A stretch of DNA of 64,000 nucleotides from Paraburkholderia translucens (GTDB lineage: Bacteria; Pseudomonadota; Gammaproteobacteria; Burkholderiales; Burkholderiaceae). The stretch is from the NCBI RefSeq assembly GCF_020881035.1, contig NZ_JAJITC010000001.1:310001-374000 (forward strand). The letters run 5' to 3'. This document shows, piece by piece, positions 20,392 to 29,363 of the stretch (positions are counted from its first letter, which is position 1; each line of letters opens with the position of its first letter). The notes under the pieces were generated by a model. The model made no database searches and was not told the DNA's origin. It saw only the letters and a list, made by a program, of their open reading frames with translations. Both the position numbers and the translations under genes were made by a program.

Positions 20392-20446
20392 CGAATTCGA
20401 GCAGGCGTTTAACGCACCTCGTTGGTTCATCGAAAGGACCTTTTAC

Positions 20447-20725
20447 ATGGCCACGATCCGCCCCTGCACCGCCGCCTGCGTCATCGACGGCCGCCTCGTC
20501 ATGCTGACTTTCTATCCGGGCAGCGGCGTGTTGCGTATCGCCGATTCGTCCGGCGTCTGCCTCAGTGAAACGCGCTGGGGTGCATCATGGCGCGCTCTGC
20601 TCGATGAGTTCCGCGGCTACTACGAAGCAGCGGAACACGGCAATACCGCGCGCGGCATCGACGATATCGTCGCGCGCCTCGGCGAACGCGCCCAACACAT
20701 CCCAACGCAATCGGCTCTCGCGTGA
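20447..20725 (+). CDS. Small hypothetical protein (92 aa)
   Basis: The protein starts MATIRPCTAACVIDGRLVML and has a compact soluble composition, with beta-like residues 1-45 and a helical C-terminal half (WRALLDEFRGYYEAAEHG). It has no signal peptide. A GAAAGGA site precedes the ATG at 20447. An upstream frame start at 20333 is rejected because it would run through the predicted promoter. No family was recognised. Confidence 0.6.
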   Translation: MATIRPCTAACVIDGRLVMLTFYPGSGVLRIADSSGVCLSETRWGASWRALLDEFRGYYEAAEHGNTARGIDDIVARLGERAQHIPTQSALA

Positions 20726-20748
20726 AAATGCGGGCGCTCGCGAGCGGG

Positions 20749-21054
20749 TCATTGACCGAAATAAGTCTTGCACTCCGTACCGAACGAACAGGACTGGCTG
20801 CGCCGGCTTCCGGCTTGCGACTCGCCCGCCGGTACGCCGCCATATGACGCGTTGCGCATGCCCTGCTGCGAATCCCAGTCCTGACCGAACGACATATCGG
20901 TCGTCGCCTGCGCCGACTCGTCCGCATCGTGTTGCATCATCGCGCGCCCCGATGCACCGGGGTCCAGCTGGCCGCTCAATTCCGCCGCACTGACCGTGCT
21001 CGGCACGAGAAACAGAACCGCGACTGCGGCAATCATCAATAAACGTACTCTCAT
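20749..21054 (-). CDS. Small secreted hypothetical protein (101 aa)
   Basis: A 101-residue protein with a clear signal peptide (MRVRLLMIAAVAVLFLVPST, cleavage likely after VSA). The mature part is polar, rich in Gln, Ser and Asp (MMQHDADESAQATTDMSFGQ), and contains two cysteines near the end (SCSFGTECKTYF) that could form a disulphide. The ATG at 21054 is supported by GAGGAG. It converges with the 92-residue gene, 23 bases away. Confidence 0.65.
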   Translation of the reverse strand: MRVRLLMIAAVAVLFLVPSTVSAAELSGQLDPGASGRAMMQHDADESAQATTDMSFGQDWDSQQGMRNASYGGVPAGESQAGSRRSQSCSFGTECKTYFGQ

Positions 21055-21847
21055 TTCCGGACTCCTCGAACCCGGCGCAGCAGTGCGCGTCCTCCACAAG
21101 AAGAATGGGTCCGTGAAACCTCAACCTGCCCAAACGGGCCGAGGGACGGGTCGATGCCGATGCGCTGCTTGCGACGGGTCATCGAACTAAGCGTATGTAG
21201 AATTGCCGCGCCTGCAAGCGCTCCATGACGCTTTCCCACACGTCGGCGGAATCGGCGCATACAGGCTGGCTGTAAGTCTGCATTGCACAGTTCTTCGTCC
21301 TTCTTTTATAGTTCGCGCCCCCCGGAATTCAATCCCGTGGCCTGCACCAGCATGGTCAATTGTCCACAGCGTTAGATAAACCGCATTCTCCGGGAAAATC
21401 AACGTGAACAAGGCGTGCCTTGCGCCCGCATTGCGTTATGATATTGCTATAAGGCAGGACAAAAGGCGGCGCCCGCACGTCAATGAAAGTCCGGTGAAAG
21501 ACGGACAGCGTGGAGTAGTTCCACCCATTCGCAATCATTGCATCGAGACTCAGAGTTTTTCTTCGCGAACGGCAGGCTTACCGGCCTCGTTCGCCGCGCT
21601 GCGACATGCTGAAATATTTGCTGATTGAGACTCTCAGTTCGAGGGTCGGTTGTTCCGGCGGCCATGTCCTGTCACAGGCCGTATTGCAATTCAGGGAGCA
21701 ACGTTTTTTAACCCGGCACATGGCATTTCCTTCAATCGACAACCCCCGCGGGGCGGCCCAATCGAGTCGGGCCCGACGCTGCACAGCTTTATTCCCCGCA
21801 CACTATCTTTGACAGTACGCTGCACGTTTAAGAAGGACGAATATCCT
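21055..21847. other. Long region upstream of the H-NS-like gene
   Basis: About 793 bases, AT-richer than most of the window. Several short open frames exist, but none resembles a protein family or has a good ribosome site. A perfect CCCCGCGGGG palindrome lies at 21744-21753. The length of the untranslated region upstream of a nucleoid protein gene is noteworthy, but no specific element was proven. Confidence 0.4.
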
Positions 21848-22174
21848 ATGGACGAAAGGAAGCGAGATAGCATGATTGCGTATCTCCGCCATCGTATGGA
21901 CGAGTTTGGTATCAGACCAGAAGACCTTGCTGCCGCGCTGGCGACCGAGTCATTGGCGAAAAAGGCAGCGCGCTATCGCAATGCCACTGGAGACAGCTGG
22001 GACGGCAACGGCGAAATGCCGCAATGGCTCAAGCAGGCTATTAGCGCCGGCCAAAGCATCGAGCATTTCGAATTGTCGGAGAATCCGGCGCCCGCCCCCC
22101 AACCGAAAAAGCAGGTCGACTGGTCGAATGACCCGTTCGCCGGCACGCGGCTCGCGCGCCAGAATAGCCGCTAG
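21848..22174 (+). CDS. H-NS family nucleoid protein, short form
   Basis: The C-terminal part of this 108-residue protein (about 46-80) matches the H-NS DNA-binding fold: ARYRNATGDSWDGNGEMPQW, then LKQAISAGQSIEHFEL. In classical H-NS the loop reads T-W-x-G-R-G-R-x-P and the R-G-R enters AT-rich minor grooves; here it is N-G-E, replacing both arginines and placing an acid in the loop. The N-terminal part is short (about 40 residues), so oligomerisation may be limited. It could modulate other H-NS proteins rather than silence genes. It ends overlapping the convergent phosphatase gene by 4 bases. Confidence 0.72.
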   Translation: MDERKRDSMIAYLRHRMDEFGIRPEDLAAALATESLAKKAARYRNATGDSWDGNGEMPQWLKQAISAGQSIEHFELSENPAPAPQPKKQVDWSNDPFAGTRLARQNSR

Positions 22175-22791
22175 GTGCAAGCCGCCGCACTCGAAGACAC
22201 GGGCGTAATCGCCGCGGCTTCGAAATGAACCGCCGTGCCGCGCACCGGTTTGGCGCTACCGCTTGCCACATCCACGGCATTCGCGGTATTCCCGGAATTG
22301 ATGGCATTCACCGCGTCGGTACTATTCGCACGATTTGAGGCAGGCTGCGCGTATTGCGGCAGCGCTATGAACGCGCTGACCTGACGCACGATCCGCCAGA
22401 ACGTCTTGTCGACGAGACGGGCCTGCTCGTCAGCGGACACCTGACCGCCCGCGAGCGGATCGGCAATCGTCCAATCCACACACGCCGGAGCGCCCGGAAA
22501 TACCGGCGCATGCAGTCCGCCGACGAATGCGTCGAGCACAATCACGACATCCATGCGCGGCGCCCATTCGCCAGTAAATTCGAGCCAGCTTTTCGGGCTC
22601 AGCACCGCGCGTCCCGAAATGCCCGGCCGCAATTGCGCGATCGCAAGGGGATGAACACGCGCGGCCGGCTCAGGGCCCGCGCTGAACGCCTCGAACCGAT
22701 GCCCGGCCAGTTCGCGCAGTAATGCTTCGGCAATGATGCTGCGGATCGAATTATCGCGGCAGAGAAACAAAACCTTATATTTTCTGGACAC
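22171..22791 (-). CDS. Low-molecular-weight phosphotyrosine phosphatase / arsenate reductase-like protein
   Basis: The first 145 or so residues of this 206-residue protein follow the LMW-PTP/ArsC fold with the P-loop CRDNSIRS (C-x5-R) near residue 11, and DPLAGG as the probable region of the general acid Asp. Related Burkholderia proteins are annotated as thioredoxin-type arsenate reductases, but no arsenic operon is adjacent. A polar tail of about 60 residues, rich in Asn, Ala, Ser and Val, is unusual for the family. The start codon is GTG. It is convergent with the H-NS-like gene. Confidence 0.75.
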   Translation of the reverse strand: MSRKYKVLFLCRDNSIRSIIAEALLRELAGHRFEAFSAGPEPAARVHPLAIAQLRPGISGRAVLSPKSWLEFTGEWAPRMDVVIVLDAFVGGLHAPVFPGAPACVDWTIADPLAGGQVSADEQARLVDKTFWRIVRQVSAFIALPQYAQPASNRANSTDAVNAINSGNTANAVDVASGSAKPVRGTAVHFEAAAITPVSSSAAACT

Positions 22792-23044
22792 GCTTACCCC
22801 GTACCGTTGTTCTTTTATGGGCCTCTGGGCGGAATTGTGCCGCTCCAGTCTTGCGCCCCCGTGACACTATGGCGCCTTTATTATTTGCGCCACGGGATTC
22901 GCACCAGGTATCTCGATTCTCGGGCACAGAGCACAACTCAGCGAACGCTGTGCAGTGTACCAGCGTCCGGCCCCCATTTTCAGCACTCCGTCAATATTCG
23001 CATCAACAAATGATGGCGATGGCGGGCGGGCGCGCGGCGATACG

Positions 23045-23794
23045 TCAGAACTTCAAGCCATTGAGGAATTGGAACCAAAGATTGCCGAGCGCGCTGACCG
23101 GATGCGCGTCGCTGGCGGATTCGTCGCGCCTCGCGTGGTTCGCGCGGTTGGTGTCCGGGGCGTCGTGCGCGGCGGCTGGTTCTTCGGCTCGACCCGTGCT
23201 TCGCTCCGACGCAGTCGCCGCCGCGCTCGTTTCCTGCGCGGTTCCCCCCGGTTCCCGTTCGTCCGCTCCAGCCTCTACCTCTTGCGCTCGCTTCGCAGTC
23301 TTGCTGGTGCGCTGCGCATTTTGCGCGGCGTGCGCCTCGTCGCGCCGCGCCGCCTGCAATGCCGCGACGCTGTCGGCAATCTGCGCGGCGCGCTGCGCCT
23401 CGCATTGCCGCCCAAGCAGCACGCCGAACAGCACGTCGCGATTGTGGCCCTGGTCGGCGAAGCGGATCGCGATCGACACCATCGCCGCATACGCGGCTTC
23501 GTCGGCTGCGCGCGCCGCCGCCTCTCGCTCCGCCTGCGCGCGTTGGCGGCGCATGTGCTCCGCCTCCCACTCGCGCATCTGTTCGGCATAAACCGTGTCG
23601 TAGACCTTGCGTTGCCCCGCATCGGACAGGATCGCGTACGCGTCCTTGATTTCCTGAAACGCGGCGCGCGCAATGTCCTCGGCGCCGTGGTTGCGGTCCG
23701 GATGCCATTTCATGGCGGCTTTCCGGTAAGCCCGCTTGATTTCGTCGTCGGTGGCGTGTGCGGGCACGCCGAGCGTGTCATACAGGGTTGCCAT
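23045..23794 (-). CDS. J-domain (DnaJ-like) co-chaperone
   Basis: A 249-residue protein with an N-terminal J domain (about 1-70, MATLYDTLGVPAHATDDEIK) including the essential HPD in KWHPDRN. A long Ala/Glu/Arg-rich helical region (about 75-200) and a Ser/Ala-rich C-terminal part follow. Zinc-finger and substrate-binding domains of classical DnaJ are absent, so it probably recruits DnaK to a particular client. The ATG at 23794 places the J domain at the terminus as usual; upstream in-frame ATGs are less likely. Confidence 0.83.
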   Translation of the reverse strand: MATLYDTLGVPAHATDDEIKRAYRKAAMKWHPDRNHGAEDIARAAFQEIKDAYAILSDAGQRKVYDTVYAEQMREWEAEHMRRQRAQAEREAAARAADEAAYAAMVSIAIRFADQGHNRDVLFGVLLGRQCEAQRAAQIADSVAALQAARRDEAHAAQNAQRTSKTAKRAQEVEAGADEREPGGTAQETSAAATASERSTGRAEEPAAAHDAPDTNRANHARRDESASDAHPVSALGNLWFQFLNGLKF

Positions 23795-24111
23795 GCTGGG
23801 CTCGACCTCGCGGGGAATCCAAGCGGGCATCGTAGCATGCAAAAAACGGCGCGATCGTGAAGCGGCCTCGTTGCGCACACGCGCGTGCGGGCACTGCGGC
23901 GCGGCTCGGCGGCTTGCGGCGGGATGGTTATATCGTTAGAACAAAATGTCGCTTAGCGGCGCGGCGGCCGCTCATTAAGATGACGCTTCAAAGTCCGGTT
24001 TGCCCCGGCTGGTCCGTTTCCGGCCGTAGGCCTGCCTTGCGGGCGCCGCATGCGTTTTGCATGGACTGCACCATCAGCCGCACCGTGAACCGCAATCGAA
24101 GGAGTATTTCA
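23795..24111. other. Divergent intergenic region between J-domain and FMN reductase genes
   Basis: About 317 bases, presumably carrying both promoters. I saw no clear sigma-70 pair, operator or hairpin. Confidence 0.4.
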
Positions 24112-24813
24112 TTGAGCAGATCTGATCATTCCCGCCCGCCGCTCGTCGTCGGCATTGGCGGCACGACGCGCGCGGCCTCCTCGACCGAGCGCGCGCTCGC
24201 CTTCGCGTTGCGCGGCGCCGAAGCCGCGGGGGCGCAGACCCGCCTGTTCGGCGGCGCCTTTCTGCACAGCCTGCCGCACTACGCGCCGGAACAGCCCGCG
24301 CGCACCGGCGAACAACTGGAACTGATCGAGGCCGTGCGCCGCGCGGACGCGGTGATCATCGCGACGCCGGGCTATCACGGCGGCGTGTCCGGGCTCGTGA
24401 AGAACGCGCTCGATACGCTCGAGGAATTGCGCGCCGACGAGCGCCCATATCTGGACGGCCGCGCGGTAGGCTGCATCGTTACCGCATACGGCTGGCAGGC
24501 GGCCGGCTCCGTGCTGACGTCGCTGCGCTCGATCGCGCACGCGCTGCGTGGCTGGCCGACGCCGTTCGGTGCGGGCATCAACACGCTGGAGACGCGCTTC
24601 GATAGCGTGGACAGTTGCTCCGATCCGAAGGTCGCCGAGCAACTCGCGACCGTCGGCCGGCAGGCCGCGCAGTTCGCGCTCGCCTTCAATGCATTGCGAG
24701 CGCATGACGGACCTGGTGCACCGAGCCATTCGGCCGTGAGCCTCGCGTCCGCGCCCAACATGACCGCCATCCCCACGGACAGCCGCGCGGCGCGTGTTCT
24801 TCACGCGGTCTGA
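24112..24813 (+). CDS. NADPH-dependent FMN reductase family flavoprotein
   Basis: A 233-residue flavodoxin-like protein. It begins with VVGIGGTTRAASSTERALAF, which supplies the phosphate-binding loop, and continues with ADAVIIATPGYHGGVSGLVK and NALDTLEELR, the signature of SsuE/MsuE-type reductases. It reduces FMN with NADPH, commonly for a sulfonate monooxygenase, but no such enzyme is adjacent. The likely start is a TTG at 24112, placed 9 bases after AAGGAG; the next upstream ATG lacks a ribosome site. A tail of about 50 residues after the conserved domain is variable. Confidence 0.8.
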   Translation: MSRSDHSRPPLVVGIGGTTRAASSTERALAFALRGAEAAGAQTRLFGGAFLHSLPHYAPEQPARTGEQLELIEAVRRADAVIIATPGYHGGVSGLVKNALDTLEELRADERPYLDGRAVGCIVTAYGWQAAGSVLTSLRSIAHALRGWPTPFGAGINTLETRFDSVDSCSDPKVAEQLATVGRQAAQFALAFNALRAHDGPGAPSHSAVSLASAPNMTAIPTDSRAARVLHAV

Positions 24814-25138
24814 AGCGCTGCCCGCCACACCATGACGCCGCCGCGATCGCGCGTGGCGCCACGCTTTGCGTCGAGCGACCGTGCGCCACATAACAGACAC
24901 CGCACGGCTGCGCGGATAGTGTGTTCCAACACAGCGGCTTTGATCCAATCCGGGCTTTTTTGATTACCACTCCTGCCTCGCGCTGATTTGCTTTCGACGA
25001 AAGATTGGTTCACCCGCTGCGCAGCGCGCCCTACGCTTGACCCTGCCCGCCGCTTCCCAGACCTTCGGCACGACAGGGCCGCGCCGCACGCATTGGTATT
25101 CCGCACAAGAATCGCGGACACACTGACAAGTCACGATC
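24814..25138. other. Intergenic region with a TGTGTT-CC-AACACA palindrome
   Basis: About 325 bases without a convincing gene. A perfect 14-base palindrome, TGTGTTCCAACACA, lies at 24920-24933 and is the only distinct element seen; it could be an operator. Nothing else was recognised. Confidence 0.4.
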
Positions 25139-25354
25139 ATGAACTCACACATCCGCTACAAGGGCTACGAGGTCGAAGCGGCAACGCAACTGCTTCCCAA
25201 CGGATTGTTCGCCGCCAACCTGAAGATCGAGCAGCGCGACGAGAGCAAGCGCAAGGCGTATTCGTTCGACGCGCTCGACTACTTCTTCGACGAGGAGCAC
25301 GCGCTCGCTTATGCGTCTAACTGGGGGCGTATGTGGATCGACAATCACCAGTAA
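25139..25354 (+). CDS. Small conserved hypothetical protein (71 aa)
   Basis: A 71-residue soluble protein starting MNSHIRYKGYEVEAATQLLP, with a beta-hairpin-like N-terminal half and acidic/aromatic residues (YFFDEEHALAYASNWGRMWI) in the C-terminal half. Its start resembles that of the 93-residue protein at 6122. No signal peptide or known domain. It lies 281 bases upstream of the amidase. Confidence 0.6.
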   Translation: MNSHIRYKGYEVEAATQLLPNGLFAANLKIEQRDESKRKAYSFDALDYFFDEEHALAYASNWGRMWIDNHQ

Positions 25355-25635
25355 GTGGATCGTAGCGCGCATCGGTGCCGATGACGGCAAGCACAGTGCC
25401 CGCTGTGCACCACCGGACATCGGCTTCCTGGCGGATGTGCAAGAATAGGCGAACCCTTGCGTTCGCCGTTCGCACGCGTGAGCTGCCCGCCATATCGGCG
25501 GATGCCGCCGAAACTCACGCACCCTCTCCCCGGATTTCGCGCTGCCCACGCCGCGAACTCGCGTGAAGGCAAGCCGCACACTCGCATTCGCAGCGCGCCG
25601 CCGGCGACGCAGCCATCCCTACGGAGACGCCGGTC

Positions 25636-27090
25636 ATGACATGGACCGTCGACGCACAACTCGCGCTGAGCGCGACACAAGCGGTCGAGGCGTTGCAGTC
25701 CGGCCGCCTCAAGGCCGCCGACTACGTCGCCACCCTGCTCGCGCGCGCCGCTGCGCTCACGCACCTGAACGCGCTCACCACGCTCGACTTCCACGGCGCG
25801 CTCGCCGCCGCGCAGCGCATCGACGCATTGTCGCCGGCCGAGCGGGCCCGTCTGCCGCTCGCCGGTTTGCCGATCGTCGTCAAGGACAATATCAACACCG
25901 CAGGCCTGCCGACCTCGGCCGGCACGCCCGCGCTCGCGGGCTTCGTGCCGAAGACCAACGCGCCATCGGTGCAACGTCTCGTCGATGCGGGCGCGATCGT
26001 GCTCGGCAAGGCCAACATGCACGAACTCGCGTTCGGCATCACGAGCACGAACCTCTCCGCCCATGCGGGGCCCGTGCGCAACCCGTACGATCCGTCGCTG
26101 ATGCCCGGTGGCTCGTCGGGTGGCACCGCCGTGGCCATCGCCGCGCGCATCGCGCCAGCCGGACTCGGCACCGACACCGGCGGCTCGACCCGCATCCCGG
26201 CCGCGCTGACCGGCACCGCGGGGTTGCGTCCATCGGTCGGCAATGGCGGTGCCGAGCGGCGCTATCACGACCCCGATGCGGTCGTGCCGATCAGCCATAC
26301 GCGCGACACCGTTGGGCCGATGGCGCGCAGCGTCGCCGACCTGGCGCTGCTCGACCGCGTGATCACCGGCGACGCTGCCCTGCCCACGATTGCGCTCGAT
26401 CGCTTGCGCATCGGTCTGCCCGCGCCGCTGTGGGAAGCTCTCGAGCTTCAGGTCGAAGACGTCGCGCGCGCCGCGCTACAGAAGCTGGAAGCCGCTGGCG
26501 TCACGTTCGTGCCGGTCGCGATGAGTGAGCTCGAGCATCTGAATGGCATGGTCGGCGGTCCGGTCGCCATTCACGAAGCGCGCGAGGACGTGCTCGCGTG
26601 GCTGGTCGCGAATCAGGCACCGGTGCAAACCGTCGCCGAACTGGCCGTGCGCATTGCAAGCCCCGACGTGCGCGCAATCTACGACGACGTACTCGCCGAC
26701 GTGCTGGGCTCGCACTACACGGCGGCGCTCAACTACTGGCGACCGCGGTTGCAAAGCTACATGGCCGCGACCTTCGCGAATGCCGCGCTCGATGCGTTGC
26801 TGTGTCCGACTACGCGGCTCGTCGCGGTCCCGATCGACGATCTGAACGGTTCGTCGACGGTCACGATCGATGGCGGCCCGCCGATCGACACGATGGAAGC
26901 GTTCCTGCGCAATACCGATCCGGCCAGCACCTCAGGCATTCCAGGGCTGTCGCTGCCGGCGGGGATGAGCGCGAGTGGCCTGCCTGTCGGTATCGAACTG
27001 GATGGCCCGCTCGGCTCGGACAGACGGCTGCTCGCCATCGGCATCGCGATCGAACAGGTACTGGGGGCGCTGCCGCCGCCCGTGCTTTGA
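25636..27090 (+). CDS. Amidase signature family hydrolase, indoleacetamide hydrolase-like
   Basis: A 484-residue amidase. It shows the catalytic Lys in PIVVKDNINTAG, the cis-Ser loop and nucleophile region in PGGSSGGTAVAIAA and GLGTDTGGSTRIPAA, and the closing motif GIPGLSLPAGMSASGLPVGI. The family hydrolyses amides through a Ser-cisSer-Lys triad. The closest recognised pattern is indole-acetamide hydrolase, which releases auxin from indole-3-acetamide, but no tryptophan monooxygenase gene is nearby, so general amidase is the safe name. The gene is intact and monocistronic. Confidence 0.85.
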   Translation: MTWTVDAQLALSATQAVEALQSGRLKAADYVATLLARAAALTHLNALTTLDFHGALAAAQRIDALSPAERARLPLAGLPIVVKDNINTAGLPTSAGTPALAGFVPKTNAPSVQRLVDAGAIVLGKANMHELAFGITSTNLSAHAGPVRNPYDPSLMPGGSSGGTAVAIAARIAPAGLGTDTGGSTRIPAALTGTAGLRPSVGNGGAERRYHDPDAVVPISHTRDTVGPMARSVADLALLDRVITGDAALPTIALDRLRIGLPAPLWEALELQVEDVARAALQKLEAAGVTFVPVAMSELEHLNGMVGGPVAIHEAREDVLAWLVANQAPVQTVAELAVRIASPDVRAIYDDVLADVLGSHYTAALNYWRPRLQSYMAATFANAALDALLCPTTRLVAVPIDDLNGSSTVTIDGGPPIDTMEAFLRNTDPASTSGIPGLSLPAGMSASGLPVGIELDGPLGSDRRLLAIGIAIEQVLGALPPPVL

Positions 27091-27166
27091 GGTTTGTGTT
27101 TTAATGCCTGCGCGTTGTTGCCCGCATTCATACGCTTTGCCTGCCCGAACCTCAACCTAAGCGACG

Positions 27167-27955
27167 ATGACGATATCCGCCACCGCCCTCCCATTTCGCG
27201 GCCTCGTGCGCCGCGTCGTTCACCTGAGCGCGCTCCTCGCGCTCGCCTTCAATATCGGCGCGTGCGCGCGCCTCTCGACGGTCGATTCCAACGCGCTGTG
27301 GAAAATCGTCGACATTCGCTGCGTGCCATCGCAGGAGGCCACCGGAACGCCGGGCCAATGCACGGTCGTCAACCTCGACAAACGCTACGCCGTCCTGAAG
27401 GATATTTTCGGCCGCTCGCAGTTTCTGCTGATGCCGACCGATCGCATCACCGGCATCGAAAGTCCGCTGATTCTCGCGCCCGATGCCATGGACTACTGGA
27501 GCGACGCGTGGGATTCGCGCCACTACGTGCAGGAAGCGGTCAAACGCGATCTGCCCGACGATCAGCTCGGCCTCGAAATCAACTCCGAATATCGTCGCTC
27601 GCAAAACCAGCTGCATATCCATATCGATTGCATGCGGCGCGAAATCAGCGCCGCGCTCGCGAGTCACGCACATGACACGCCCGGCGAATGGCGCTGGGAC
27701 ACGCTCAACGGCGAACGCTACCGCATCATGCGCGTGACCTCGCTGAGCGGCGCCGACGACCCGTTCCGGATCGTCGCGCGCGACAATCCGGACCCGGCGA
27801 CCATGGCCACGCAAACGATCCTCGTTACCGGCGCGGGACCGTCCGCGGATCGGGATGGCTGGCTGATCGTGAATAGCGGTGTCGACGTCGATGGCGGCAC
27901 CGGATCGGCCGAAGCGCTGCTCGATCACGCGTGCCGCATAGCCGACGGTCATTGA
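27167..27955 (+). CDS. cdh: CDP-diacylglycerol diphosphatase
   Basis: The 262-residue protein has an N-terminal hydrophobic segment ending in NIGAC (about 25-36), which may be a lipoprotein or membrane anchor. A HIT-like hydrolase domain follows, with the signature QNQLHIHIDCMRREI (HxHxD) near the middle and upstream FLLMPTDRITGIESP. These match the Cdh family, which cleaves CDP-diacylglycerol to phosphatidate and CMP at the inner membrane. Length is close to the E. coli enzyme (about 250). Confidence 0.83.
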   Translation: MTISATALPFRGLVRRVVHLSALLALAFNIGACARLSTVDSNALWKIVDIRCVPSQEATGTPGQCTVVNLDKRYAVLKDIFGRSQFLLMPTDRITGIESPLILAPDAMDYWSDAWDSRHYVQEAVKRDLPDDQLGLEINSEYRRSQNQLHIHIDCMRREISAALASHAHDTPGEWRWDTLNGERYRIMRVTSLSGADDPFRIVARDNPDPATMATQTILVTGAGPSADRDGWLIVNSGVDVDGGTGSAEALLDHACRIADGH

Positions 27956-28111
27956 GCGCTAACCTGCACGCGCTTTGCGCGCCCGCTTTACCACGATTGC
28001 GCAGATGCATTGCTCAATAAAATGGTTCGGGCGCACCGCATTGCCTCGTACGATCGGTCTGCACCTGAAACAATACCGCGGGTGCAATCATGCATTCGGA
28101 CCGATTCAACG

Positions 28112-29329
28112 ATGGCCACCTATCTCGACGACACCCAGCGCAAGCACATCGATCGTCTGGCCGCCAACTGGACCTGGCGCACGCAATGGCCGACGTGGGT
28201 GCTGACCGTCGCGATCTACGGTGGCTGGTTCGGCGTCGCCACGCATGCGCTTTTGCTAGGCCTGCCGCTGACGGCGGCGCTGCTGGCCGTCTTCGGCGCG
28301 TGGTACATGTCGTTGCAACACGAACTGGTGCATGGCCATCCGACGCGCTCACGATTCGTCAACGCGCTGTTCGGTTTCGCGCCGCTCGCGGTGTGGTTTC
28401 CCTATCACGTGTATCGCGACTCGCATCTGCGGCATCACGACGACGCGCGCCTGACCGAGCCTGGCAGCGATCCGGAAAGCTATTTCGTCAGCGCATCGGA
28501 GTGGCAACGCGCAGGGACCGCGATGCGTGCGCTGCTGGTTTTGCGCAATACGTTGACCGGCCGATTGCTGGTGGGGCCAGCGTTTTCGATTGCCGCGACG
28601 GGTGCGCAAGCGCTCGGCAAGATCCACGACGGCGACTGGCGCGACGTGCCCGGATGGCTCGCGCATCTCGCCGCGCTGGTTGGGCTCACTACGTGGTTGC
28701 AACAGGTATGCGGGATACCGGCGTGGGTGTTTATCGTCGGTGTGGGGTATGGCTCGCTCGCGCTTGCATCGGTGCGCTCGTTTCACGAGCATCGGGTGGC
28801 GCAGGAGCCCGCGCATCGCACGGTAATCAATGAAGCGGGATGGTTGTGGCGGTTGCTGTTTCTAAACAACAACTATCATCTGGTTCATCACGATTTGCCG
28901 CATGTGCCGTGGTTTGCACTTCGGGTGGTCTATGAAGCGTCGCGCCAGCACTACGTCGAGCGCTCCGGAGGCTTTCTGGTAAAGGGTTTTGGCGAATGGT
29001 TCAGACGTTATGGACTCGCGGCGGTCGCGCATCCGGTGGCGGTCGATGCGTCCGACGTAGATTCAGGAAATCCGGCGGCGTCCGCCGGTCTTGCGGGTAA
29101 ATTGCGTGTGAAACTTACGGGAGCTGTCCTTCAAGGAGATGCAGCGATAATGCTTGCCGATCACCACATCAGTGGCATGCCTGTGGTGGACACCGAGGGC
29201 AAACTGGTTACGAGCGACGAAGAACGCAAGGCGATCTGCGTCACTGCCGCGAACGTTCGACGGGCCAAAGAGGTGCAGAGTCACCTCGAATATCCGTCCA
29301 TCCCACTCTACCAGGAAGGCAGGCCATAG
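28112..29329 (+). CDS. Fatty acid desaturase with a fused CBS/BON-like remnant tail
   Basis: Residues 1 to about 310 form a membrane desaturase with three histidine boxes (HELVHGHP, SHLRHHDD, YHLVHHDLPH) and four hydrophobic segments, as expected for a di-iron enzyme that inserts double bonds or hydroxyls into lipids. After RRYGLAAVAHPVAVDASDV the sequence changes character: LADHHISGMPVVDTEGKLV is a CBS-domain strand, and SDEERKAICVTAANVRRAKE resembles a BON-domain end. Burkholderia proteins of CBS-CBS-BON type are much longer, so this tail looks like debris joined in frame by deletion. The ATG at 28112 was chosen by family start; the desaturase part is probably functional. Confidence 0.78.
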   Translation: MATYLDDTQRKHIDRLAANWTWRTQWPTWVLTVAIYGGWFGVATHALLLGLPLTAALLAVFGAWYMSLQHELVHGHPTRSRFVNALFGFAPLAVWFPYHVYRDSHLRHHDDARLTEPGSDPESYFVSASEWQRAGTAMRALLVLRNTLTGRLLVGPAFSIAATGAQALGKIHDGDWRDVPGWLAHLAALVGLTTWLQQVCGIPAWVFIVGVGYGSLALASVRSFHEHRVAQEPAHRTVINEAGWLWRLLFLNNNYHLVHHDLPHVPWFALRVVYEASRQHYVERSGGFLVKGFGEWFRRYGLAAVAHPVAVDASDVDSGNPAASAGLAGKLRVKLTGAVLQGDAAIMLADHHISGMPVVDTEGKLVTSDEERKAICVTAANVRRAKEVQSHLEYPSIPLYQEGRP

Positions 29330-29363
29330 CGGGCTGTCCCTGCCCTATGGCGACGTTTGCAGG

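Larger units (their letters stand above)
19692..20446. other. Long intergenic region, AT-richer than surroundings
   Basis: About 755 bases with only short, unrecognised open frames on both strands. It contains a perfect 7-base stem with a TTGG loop at 20295-20312 and a sigma-54-type element at 20376-20391, both oriented toward the next gene. The rest shows nothing I can name. Confidence 0.45.
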
